A stretch of 6,260 bases of DNA from DATLFI01 sp035524895 (GTDB lineage: Bacteria > Acidobacteriota > Thermoanaerobaculia > Multivoradales > Multivoraceae): assembly GCA_035524895.1 (NCBI GenBank), contig DATLFI010000210.1, forward strand, positions 1-6,260, given 5' to 3'. The position numbers and the translations under genes were made by a program. The number at the start of each line of letters is the position of its first letter. Position 1 is the stretch's first letter. Below the pieces are notes generated by a model that saw nothing but the letters and a program-made list of their open reading frames with translations, was not told the origin of the DNA and did no database searches. Shown here in pieces: positions 1 to 5,349 of this stretch.

Positions 1-70
1 GAATGACCGGTGTCTCGAGTTCACTTCGCCCACGTTAGGCGCTGCCTGAGCGCTGTGGCACAATGGCGCG

Positions 71-213
71 CGAGTTATCCGCTCTGTTTGACCGTGAACC
101 GGCGCCCGTAGCTCAGTGGATCAGAGCAGCTGACTTCGGACTATCCCGGCCGATGCGCTGTAGCACTGAGCGTGGAGTGGCGAGCGAAACACGCCGAGTT
201 ATCTGCTCTTCGG
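71..213 (+). repeat. Dispersed repeat with tRNA-Arg-like 5' half, copy 1
   Basis: This segment matches a second segment at 5137-5279 in the same orientation. The core (102-161) is identical to 5169-5227 over all 59 shared positions, with one extra C at 122. The flanks are clearly related but more diverged. A 14-mer GAGTTATCCGCTCT at 72-85 recurs as GAGTTATCTGCTCT at 196-209, 124 nt downstream, so the element is bounded by short direct repeats. A partial further unit lies to the left: GCGCTGTGGCAC at 50-61 matches GCGCTGTAGCAC at 155-166. Together this suggests a decayed tandem array with a unit of about 124 nt. The element lies about 440 nt upstream of the first cyclase gene. Its function is unknown; a mobile or tRNA-derived repeat is the simplest reading. 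Confidence 0.75.
102..140 (+). pseudogene. tRNA-Arg(TCG)-like 5' half without 3' half
   Basis: The sequence follows tRNA positions 1-38: acceptor 5' strand GCGCCCG, T8-A9, a D-stem GCTC/GAGC, A26, anticodon-stem 5' strand GCTGA, and a seven-base loop CTTCGGA that places TCG at 136-138 as the anticodon (Arg, reading CGA). Homology stops after the anticodon loop. The next bases, CTATC, cannot close the anticodon stem, and no T-arm of GGTTCGAATCC type or acceptor 3' strand CGGGCGC follows in the next few hundred bases. It therefore cannot be a functional tRNA. The D-loop has 9 bases, one more than in the second copy. Confidence 0.6.
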
Positions 214-599
214 TGCGCCCCGCCGATTGATTGAGACGATGGGTTGGCTCGGCCTTGTCGCCTATGTAGCGTTCTTAGTCGCCGTGGCCTTGTAGGGGCG
301 CGCTGGTCGACCGTTCGCGACACGGCGACGGCACCGTCCCTGGGGGTGGGTGAGCGGGAGGACTCGCCAGTCCATCCCCCGACGGCTTCTGCATGCTCCC
401 GCGACACAGCACCGGACGCTCACCCACGCCTGGACGAAGGCCTCTGATTCTTGCCGCTCAAGTGGCGGGACCGCGCGAGACTGATCCCGTGATCCGCTCC
501 GAATCCTGGGTCGCTTGCGCTCGCTGGCCGAAAGGGGGACCGAGTGGAAGGACAGCGAGCGGCTTGCCAGAGTGCGGCCGGAACAGCGGCATCCTCGCG
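214..599. other. Intergenic stretch, no convincing gene
   Basis: Frames here give Arg-, Pro- and Ser-rich peptides with no recognisable motif, typical of non-coding GC-rich DNA, apart from the tiny hydrophobic ORF at 239-295. Small inverted repeats are present: GGTCGACC at 305-312, GACGG-CA-CCGTC at 327-338, and a hairpin GGACT-CGCC-AGTCC at 360-373 that extends by three pairs after a mismatch (356-377). No U-tract follows the hairpin. None can be tied to a function from sequence alone. Confidence 0.5.
239..295 (+). CDS. Possible 18-residue hydrophobic small ORF
   Basis: An ATG-to-TAG frame would encode MGWLGLVAYVAFLVAVAL, uncharged and long enough for roughly one membrane-spanning helix. 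It begins just downstream of repeat copy 1. No good Shine-Dalgarno precedes the ATG, only a weak TTGAG at 231-235, and the frame upstream is open through the repeat, so the reading could be accidental. I do not recognise the peptide. It is listed because its composition is unlike the Arg/Pro/Ala-rich chance peptides seen in other frames of this GC-rich DNA. Confidence 0.15.
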   Translation: MGWLGLVAYVAFLVAVAL

Positions 600-629
600 T
601 TGACCCCCCGAGTGCGAAACGGCGATACT
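600..629 (+). promoter_or_regulatory. Candidate sigma70-type promoter of first cyclase gene
   Basis: TTGACC at 600-605 matches the -35 consensus at five of six bases. GATACT at 624-629 matches the -10 consensus at four of six, with an 18-nt spacer. Transcription would start near 636, leaving a short leader that contains the Shine-Dalgarno at 641-646. Placement directly upstream of a well-supported start codon favours it, but such matches also arise by chance. Confidence 0.45.
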
Positions 630-640
630 GCGCTCCGAGT

Positions 641-646
641 AGGAGG
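641..646 (+). promoter_or_regulatory. Shine-Dalgarno AGGAGG fixing the GTG start at 652
   Basis: A full AGGAGG lies five bases upstream of GTG 652. It selects this GTG, which is directly followed by the zinc-ribbon cysteines, as the translation start. Confidence 0.8.
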
Positions 647-651
647 CCCCC

Positions 652-2103
652 GTGACGTGCGGTAACTGCGGCAGCCACAACGACGCCGGACGAAAGTTCT
701 GCGTCGAGTGCGGCACGCCCCTGGCGGTTCCGTGTCCCAGCTGCGGTACGCCGAATCCGGCCGGCGGCAAGTTCTGCGGGGAATGCGGGGTTCCGCTGGG
801 CGCCCCGGGTTCGGACCCAGCCGCACTGGCGACAGCAACCACCGGCACAGTGACCGCGACTGCGGCACAGGTAGCCGAGCGCCGGCTGGTGAGTGTGCTA
901 TTCGCTGACCTGGTGGGTTTCACCACGATCTCCGAGAGCCGCGACGCGGAGGACGTGCGCGAGCTCCTGGAGCGGTACTTTGCGCTGTGCCGAGAGACGA
1001 TCGGTCGCTACGGCGGCACGATCGAGAAGTTCATCGGGGACGCGGTTATGGCGGTGTGGGGCACGCCGATCGCGCAGGAGGATGATGCCGAGCGGGCGGT
1101 GCGCGCGGCGCTCGACCTCGTGGACGCGGTCCACCGCATGGGCGAAGCCGCCGGCGTGCCGGACCTGGCGCTGCGCGCGGGCGTCCTGACCGGTGAGGCG
1201 GCGGTCACCCTGGGCGCCAGCGACATGGGGATGGTCGCTGGCGACCTCGTGAACACCGCGTCACGGCTCCAGTCCGCGGCGCCGCCCGGCACCGTGCTGG
1301 TCGGCGACTCGACGCGGCGGGCATCGGGAGATGCGATCGCCTACGAGGCCGTCGCGGACCAGGTGCTCAAGGGCAAGGAGCTGCCGGTCGCCGCCTGGCG
1401 CGCGCTCCGCGTCGTCGCCAAGCGCGGTGGGGCCGGACGCAGCGAGCAGCTCGAAACTCCCTTCGTCGGTCGCAGCGCCGAGCTTCAGCTGATCAAGGAC
1501 TTCTATCACGGCACGGCGCGCGAGCGCGGGGTGCGGCTCGTCAGCGTCATCGGCCAGGGCGGGATCGGCAAGACCCGGCTCGCGTGGGAGTTCCTCAAGT
1601 ACATCGACGGCGTGACCGAGCTCGCGTACTGGCACCAGGGGCGCTCGCCGTCCTACGGCGACGGGATCGCGTTCTGGGCCCTGGGCGAGATGGTGCGCAT
1701 GCGCCTGGGCATCGGGGAAGGAGCCGACGAGGAAGCGACCCGCGAGGCCCTCACGGCCAGCCTGGCTGAGTTCGTGCCGGACGAGGACGAGAGGCGGACC
1801 CTTGAGGGTCCGCTGCTCCAGCTCCTCGGTTTCGACAACGGCTCCGGGCGGAGCGCGGCGAGCTGTTCCCGGCGTGGCGCCTGTACTTCGAACGCATCGC
1901 GGAGCAGGCGCCCGTGGTGCTCGTCTTCGAGGACCTGCAATGGGCCGATGAAGGGCTCATCGACTTCATCGAGGATCTGCTGGCCTGGTCGCGCGGGAGG
2001 CCGATCTACGTCATCACCCTGGCTCGGCCAGAGCTCCTCGACCGGCGTCCGACGTGGGGTGCGGGGCAGCGCGGATTTACATCGCTCGGCCTCGAGCCGT
2101 TGA
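652..2103 (+). CDS. Zinc-ribbon / class III cyclase / AAA ATPase, N-terminal part of frameshifted gene
   Basis: Starts at GTG 652 behind AGGAGG. Two zinc ribbons come first: C3/C6 with C17/C20, and C28/C31 with C42/C45. A flexible Ala/Thr linker (about 52-75) leads to a class III nucleotidyl cyclase domain (about 76-250). Visible active-site elements are FADLVGFT with metal ligand D86, EKFIGDAVMAVWG with adenine-contact K126 and second metal ligand D130, and NTASR with transition-state N201 and R205. The usual Asp/Thr seven residues before N201 is M194. An ATPase domain follows with Walker A GQGGIGKT (301-308). The predicted activity is cytosolic ATP to cyclic AMP conversion, gated by the ATPase and C-terminal sensor part; this is family-based inference. 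Coding sense ends near residue 399, after FDNGSG. The remaining 84 residues up to 2103 are out-of-frame Ser/Arg-rich sequence. The true continuation is in the overlapping frame that ends at 4208. Confidence 0.85.
   Translation: MTCGNCGSHNDAGRKFCVECGTPLAVPCPSCGTPNPAGGKFCGECGVPLGAPGSDPAALATATTGTVTATAAQVAERRLVSVLFADLVGFTTISESRDAEDVRELLERYFALCRETIGRYGGTIEKFIGDAVMAVWGTPIAQEDDAERAVRAALDLVDAVHRMGEAAGVPDLALRAGVLTGEAAVTLGASDMGMVAGDLVNTASRLQSAAPPGTVLVGDSTRRASGDAIAYEAVADQVLKGKELPVAAWRALRVVAKRGGAGRSEQLETPFVGRSAELQLIKDFYHGTARERGVRLVSVIGQGGIGKTRLAWEFLKYIDGVTELAYWHQGRSPSYGDGIAFWALGEMVRMRLGIGEGADEEATREALTASLAEFVPDEDERRTLEGPLLQLLGFDNGSGRSAASCSRRGACTSNASRSRRPWCSSSRTCNGPMKGSSTSSRICWPGRAGGRSTSSPWLGQSSSTGVRRGVRGSADLHRSASSR
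1846..1848 (+). other. Frameshift site (one base missing at GGG run)
   Basis: Frame 1 reads sensibly through FDNGSG up to 1848, and frame 3 reads sensibly from GAG 1851 onward (ERGELFPAWRLYFERIAEQ). Adding one G to the GGG at 1846-1848 joins them as GSGAERGELF without a break. In the downstream frame the nearest upstream stop is TGA at 1803-1805, so the switch must lie between 1806 and about 1850. No classical slippery heptamer is present: re-pairing the P-site glycine tRNA from GGG to CGG would be mismatched. A sequencing or assembly deletion, or a recent inactivating mutation, is more likely than programmed frameshifting. Confidence 0.85.
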
Positions 2104-4208
2104 CCGATGCCGAGATGCTCGAGCTCCTCGGCGGCCTCGTCCCCGGCCTCCCGGAGTCAGCGGCTCGGACGATCGTCGATCGCGCCGAGGGGATCCCGCT
2201 GTACGCGGTCGAGACCGTGCGCATGCTCCTCAACGACGGCCGCCTGCAACTGACCGATGGTGCCTATCAGCCGGTCGGCGACCTCTCCACGCTCGCGGTG
2301 CCGGAGACGCTGCACGCGTTGATTGCTGCACGGCTGGACGGGCTCGATCCCGCGGAGCGCAGCCTGCTGCAGGACGCATCGGTCATCGGTCTCTCATTTG
2401 CCGCCGATGCGCTTGCGGCGGTGTCCGGCCTGGCCGTGGACGACGTCGATCGGCGACTACGCCACCTCGCCCGCCGAGAGCTGATCGCGCTCGACGACGA
2501 CCCGCGGTCGCCGGAGCGCGGCCAGTATCGGTTCGTCCAGGGCCTGATCAAGGAGGTCGCCTACGGCACGCTGGCCAAGCGCGACCGTCGGGCCCGTCAC
2601 CTTGCCGCTGCCAGACATTTCGAGATGCTCGGTGACGACGAGCTGGCAGGAGTGCTGGCCCAGCATTACGTCGAGGCGTACCACGCCCAGCCGAGCGGCG
2701 AGGAAGGGGCCGCCGTGGCGGCGCAGGCCCGTGTCGCGCTGCGCGGCGCTGCGGCACGAGCGAGCGCGCTCGCGTCGCCCGCCCACGCGCTCACGTACGT
2801 GGAGCTGGCCCTGGAGGTCACCACCGACCCGGCCGACGAGCTCGGCCTTCGTCGGGAGGCGGGCGGCTTCGCGGCGGACTCGGGCAAGGTCGAGGCGTCC
2901 ATTCCCCATCTCGAACGCGCGATCGAGCTTGCAACGCAGCTGGGGGACACCGTCGCTCGGCGCAGGGCAGTCGGTCACCTCGGCAACGTCCTCATCGAGG
3001 GCCATCAGGACCGCGCCTTCCAGCTGTTGAGCGATGCGATGGCCGAGCCCGACCTCACGTCGGATGACGAGGGCTACGTCGAGATCGCGGAGTCGCTCGC
3101 CAAGCTGAACATGCGCAGGTCACGCTTCGACGAGGCGGTGGCGATCGCGGAGGGTGCCCTCCCCGCGGCGGAGGCGCGCGGTCTCACCGCATTGGCGATC
3201 GGGCTGCTCACGACCCGCGCCGTCTCCCTCTCGAACATCGGCCGGCCGATCGAATCGGTCTCCTCGCTGTCGGGGGTCATCGCGCTGGCGGAACGGCTCA
3301 ACCTGCACGACCCACAGCTGCGGGCGATGATCAACCTGGGGTATGCGCTCGACCCGGACGACCCGGAATTGGTATATCGCATCTCACGCGACGGGGCGGC
3401 AAAGGCTCGCCAATGGGGCCAGCGCCTCGGCCTGCGCTACCTCCTCGGCAATGCGGCCCAGACCGCGATCCTTGTCGGGGACTGGGACTGGGCGCTCGGT
3501 GAGGCACGGGATCCGATCTGGGACGACGCCGAGCCTGCCGAGCGCATCTGGTTGGGGGCGGTCGAGGTCGAAATCCTGGCCGCGCGAGGCGAGCCGGTGG
3601 CGGAGCTTGTTGCCGAGCTCGAGCGGATCGCCGCCGGCTTTGACGACCCGCAGTATCGCGGGCAGACCGAGTACTGCTCTTGGATGGCGATGATGGCGTC
3701 CGGCCGGTACGCGGAGGTCGTTGAGCGGGGCAAGGCGTCCCTCACATGGGGCGGCCAAGGCGCCCTCGACGGCGCTCCGCCGATCGTGTCTCGGGCAGCT
3801 CTGCGCCTGCGTGACGCGGATGCGATCCGCGAGATGCTCGCCGTCTACGCCGGAGCCCGCAAAGGCCGCCAGACGACGGCCTACGGAGCCGTGATGGAGG
3901 GCGCCCTGGCCGCACTCGAACGTCGGCGTCCCGAGGCCCGAGCGCAGTACCTGGAGGCGCTCCGGCTGTTTCGAGAGATGAACACGTCGTGGGTGGTTGC
4001 GTATACGGGTTTGGACGCCATCGTCGCCGATGCGCTGGAGCCCGCGGAGCGCCAGCGAGTCGCCGATGAGGCACGCGCCCTCCTCGAGCGGCTCGGTGCG
4101 CGTCCGTATCTCGCTCAACTGGCCGGCGCGCTCGCCGACGCATCGCCCGCCGAGGTTCGACCAGGGGGTCGGCCAGTGCCGGTCTCGGATCAGGTTCGAT
4201 CCGCATAG
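1914..4208 (+). CDS. C-terminal part of the same cyclase/ATPase: Walker B, winged helix, TPR-like sensor
   Basis: This 764-residue frame is the continuation of the gene starting at 652. GTG 1914 is the first usable start codon but encodes the valine in the middle of the Walker B strand, so it is not a real start. Homology-like sequence already begins near 1848. Numbering from 1914: Walker B VVLVFEDLQWADE (1-13), a sensor-1-like strand ending TLARPE (35-40), the STAND-type motif GIPLYAVE (93-100), a probable winged helix around LDPAERSLLQDASVIG (144-159), YRFVQGLIKEVAYGTLAKRD (205-224), then about 500 residues of Ala/Leu/Arg-rich paired helices of TPR type to a TAG at 4206-4208. There is no LuxR-type HTH at the C-terminus. 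The repaired protein would be about 1185 residues, a normal size for this architecture. The lack of internal stops and intact codon bias over 2.3 kb argue for a recent frameshift or a sequence error. Confidence 0.85.
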   Translation: MVLVFEDLQWADEGLIDFIEDLLAWSRGRPIYVITLARPELLDRRPTWGAGQRGFTSLGLEPLTDAEMLELLGGLVPGLPESAARTIVDRAEGIPLYAVETVRMLLNDGRLQLTDGAYQPVGDLSTLAVPETLHALIAARLDGLDPAERSLLQDASVIGLSFAADALAAVSGLAVDDVDRRLRHLARRELIALDDDPRSPERGQYRFVQGLIKEVAYGTLAKRDRRARHLAAARHFEMLGDDELAGVLAQHYVEAYHAQPSGEEGAAVAAQARVALRGAAARASALASPAHALTYVELALEVTTDPADELGLRREAGGFAADSGKVEASIPHLERAIELATQLGDTVARRRAVGHLGNVLIEGHQDRAFQLLSDAMAEPDLTSDDEGYVEIAESLAKLNMRRSRFDEAVAIAEGALPAAEARGLTALAIGLLTTRAVSLSNIGRPIESVSSLSGVIALAERLNLHDPQLRAMINLGYALDPDDPELVYRISRDGAAKARQWGQRLGLRYLLGNAAQTAILVGDWDWALGEARDPIWDDAEPAERIWLGAVEVEILAARGEPVAELVAELERIAAGFDDPQYRGQTEYCSWMAMMASGRYAEVVERGKASLTWGGQGALDGAPPIVSRAALRLRDADAIREMLAVYAGARKGRQTTAYGAVMEGALAALERRRPEARAQYLEALRLFREMNTSWVVAYTGLDAIVADALEPAERQRVADEARALLERLGARPYLAQLAGALADASPAEVRPGGRPVPVSDQVRSA

Positions 4209-4212
4209 GGGT

Positions 4213-4232
4213 GGCCTCGCGCAAACGCGGCC
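4213..4232 (+). terminator. Weak hairpin just after the first cyclase gene
   Basis: GGCC-TC-GCG-CAAA-CGC-GGCC forms a seven-pair stem with a two-base bulge and a four-base loop, starting five bases after the TAG. No T-run follows (the next bases are CCGCTCTG), so it is not a standard intrinsic terminator. It could help 3'-end formation or be chance in GC-rich DNA. Confidence 0.25.
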
Positions 4233-4458
4233 CGCTCTGATCAGTGGGGGCGCGTGCACGGGGCTGCCCGGGCGCTGCTCGAGCGAACGATTTCGGTGTC
4301 CATCGAAGAGATAGAACAGTCGAGAAGCCCCGCCCCATGGCGCCGACGATGACTGCGCTAGGGGGTATGTCCCAGATGCCGTGCTCCGAGGGCTCCACCG
4401 TACTGGTACACCGCTGCGCTTCCCCTCGACGTTTGCTGGCACGGGACGCGACAGTCCC
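4233..4458. other. Intergenic stretch, nothing recognised
   Basis: All frames here give low-sense Ser/Arg/Pro-rich peptides. The minus-strand frame of the TetR-like relic stays open through this stretch and into the antisense of the first cyclase gene, but it loses any family-like pattern after residues LMTTFV. No promoter, repeat or RNA could be supported. Confidence 0.4.
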
Positions 4459-4674
4459 GACGAACGTAGTCATCAACCCCGCAGCTTCGGCATCCGAGAG
4501 CGCGCGCGTTCCCGTCAGCGAGCTCCAGGTAGTGAACTCAAGCGCGTGGTCGACCGCCGCCTTCAGTATGGGCGCGTCGCGTGCGTCCGGGAACCCCGCC
4601 GCAAGGTTGTCAGCGAGGCCTGTCAACTGCGGATCGACGTGAGCCCGGACCACGTCGGCGTGGTTGCCGACGGA
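4459..4674 (-). pseudogene. Relic resembling the C-terminal domain of a TetR-family regulator
   Basis: On the minus strand this stretch reads as a plausible protein fragment: ADVVRAHVDPQLTGLADNL, then APILKAAVDHALEFTTWSSL, then ALSDAEAAGLMTTFV. The last two blocks fit the end pattern common in TetR/AcrR regulators (a D/H-A-L-x-F-x-T-W-x-S-L helix, then L-S-D-x-E-A-x-x-L-M-x-x-F-V). No helix-turn-helix domain is found upstream in any minus frame up to 4790, no start codon suits it, and no stop follows the expected C-terminus, so it would be a decayed remnant. TetR C-terminal domains are poorly conserved and the assignment rests on pattern memory alone. Confidence 0.4.
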
Positions 4675-4789
4675 ATCGGAGTCGCCCGCGCGCGCTGTGA
4701 CACTAAGGGTGTTTAGCGTGATGGGTTGCAAGCCGACTCTGCTCGCACCCAAATGCGGCGACGATCGGGGGGCGGGGGAGGCTAACGGG
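4675..4789. other. Spacer between the two minus-strand relics
   Basis: No coding sense was found in any frame. It includes a G-rich run at 4767-4780, downstream of the TAA of the minus-strand fragment. No terminator hairpin with a T-run is visible. Confidence 0.35.
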
Positions 4790-5164
4790 TTAACTACTGC
4801 CGCCGTCGAGCGGTGAGGCCTCGGCGCTGGTGCTGACGGGCGCGGGGTGACCAGACCTCTTTGCTTCACGGCAGCCATCGGCAACTGCCTCGAGGAGCTC
4901 GTCGCTGGGTGGTTTGGCGAGTGTCGGCTGCCCGACTTGCTTTCCAAGCACTCGCTCGACGGCGGGCAGTGCATCGTGCGCGCGTCGCATAAACACGCTG
5001 CGCCAAATGGCCAAGTTGCCGTCTGGCCAGACAGTCGCGAGCCCCACATCTTCATCGGGTAGGTAGGGGAGCAGCGTGAACTGCGCCTTGCCGTACCGAG
5101 TTATTCTCTGCTGCAGCGGTGTAGCGGATGAGAAATCGACTTTTCCGCTCTGTTTGAGCGTGAA
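4790..5164 (-). pseudogene. 3' fragment of an unrecognised gene abutting repeat copy 2
   Basis: The minus frame is open from 5164 (after a TGA at 5165-5167) to a TAA at 4790-4792. Its middle reads like a folded protein: RITRYGKAQFTLLPYLPDED, VGLATVWPDGNLAIWRSVFM, RRAHDALPAVERVLGKQVGQ, SDELLEAVADGCREAKRS. The only ordinary start codon, GTG at 5047-5045, would give 85 residues but begins in the middle of what looks like a continuous beta-strand region. Protein-like sequence extends upstream to about 5105, and the frame then enters repeat copy 2. The likely reading is the C-terminal end of a longer gene whose 5' part was lost or displaced where the repeat now lies. I do not recognise the family. 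Alternatively it is a short real gene starting at 5047. Confidence 0.45.
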
Positions 5165-5279
5165 TCACGCGCCCGTAGCTCAGTGGATAGAGCAGCTGAC
5201 TTCGGACTATCCCGGCCGATGCGCTGTGGCGCCGAGCGTGAGGAGCGGAGCGTAACGGGTCGAGTTTTCTGCTCTCTTC
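5137..5279 (+). repeat. Dispersed repeat with tRNA-Arg-like 5' half, copy 2
   Basis: Second copy of the element at 71-213, in the same orientation. The core 5169-5227 is identical to copy 1 apart from lacking the inserted C. The flanking 14-mers are GACTTTTCCGCTCT (5138-5151) and GAGTTTTCTGCTCT (5262-5275), again exactly 124 nt apart. A more degenerate relative, GAGTTATTCTCTGCT, lies at 5098-5112, and GCGGTGTAGCGG just before the element recalls the unit's tail. The copy ends about 70 nt before the second cyclase gene and overlaps the upstream end of the minus-strand gene fragment, which suggests insertion or recombination there. Confidence 0.75.
5169..5206 (+). pseudogene. tRNA-Arg(TCG)-like 5' half without 3' half
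   Basis: 38 nt map one-to-one on tRNA positions 1-38: GCGCCCG, TA, D-arm GCTC-AGTGGATA-GAGC, A26, GCTGA, loop CTTCGGA with anticodon TCG at 5202-5204. The 3' half is absent: CTATC follows the loop and cannot pair properly with GCTGA. Instead GGATAG (5185-5190) is exactly complementary to CTATCC (5207-5212) across a 16-nt loop, giving a non-tRNA hairpin that copy 1 weakens with its extra C. Confidence 0.6.
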
Positions 5280-5312
5280 GAAGATGCGTCGCTCGTACCC
5301 GGCTCCACCCCG

Positions 5313-5343
5313 TCGACAGATAGGTGGACGCCCCCGCTACTGT
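5313..5343 (+). promoter_or_regulatory. Candidate promoter for leaderless second cyclase gene
   Basis: TACTGT at 5338-5343 fits the TAnnnT form of a -10 box and ends six bases before GTG 5350, as expected if transcription starts at the start codon. TCGACA at 5313-5318 matches five of six -35 bases but with a long 19-nt spacer. No Shine-Dalgarno lies at a usable distance from GTG 5350; the nearest, AGGTGG at 5322-5327, is 22 nt away. The missing ribosome site is what supports a leaderless start. Confidence 0.35.
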
Positions 5344-5349
5344 TGTGCC

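Noticed and set aside
102..175. Complete functional tRNA-Arg gene
   Set aside because: Only positions 1-38 match; the anticodon stem cannot close, and the T-arm and acceptor 3' strand are missing in both copies.
71..213. CRISPR array
   Set aside because: The repeat pair is separated by 124 nt with degenerate 14-mers and no series of short regular spacers; no cas genes are present.
893..1189. Short plus-strand frames inside the cyclase domain region
   Set aside because: They are out-of-frame shadows with Arg/Ser-rich composition under an intact cyclase catalytic domain.
1840..1860. Programmed -1 ribosomal frameshift
   Set aside because: There is no X-XXY-YYZ slippery heptamer at the junction, and re-pairing would need a mismatched Gly tRNA. 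A lost G is simpler.
652..4208. LuxR/LAL-type transcription activator
   Set aside because: It shares the ATPase plus helical-repeat layout but has a cyclase domain at the N-terminus and no C-terminal HTH before the stop at 4208.
3384..4442. Minus-strand open frame of 352 codons
   Set aside because: It lies mostly antisense to the TPR-like region and has no motif or ribosome site.
4244..4716. Plus-strand open frames over 4244-4716
   Set aside because: They are antisense to the TetR-like relic, with no motif, ribosome site or sensible composition.
3742..5055. Long minus-strand open frame of 437 codons
   Set aside because: Its lower half is antisense to the well-supported first cyclase gene and is Arg/Pro/Ser-rich, a usual shadow in GC-rich DNA. 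Only 4459-4674 within it has family-like sequence, and that is listed separately.
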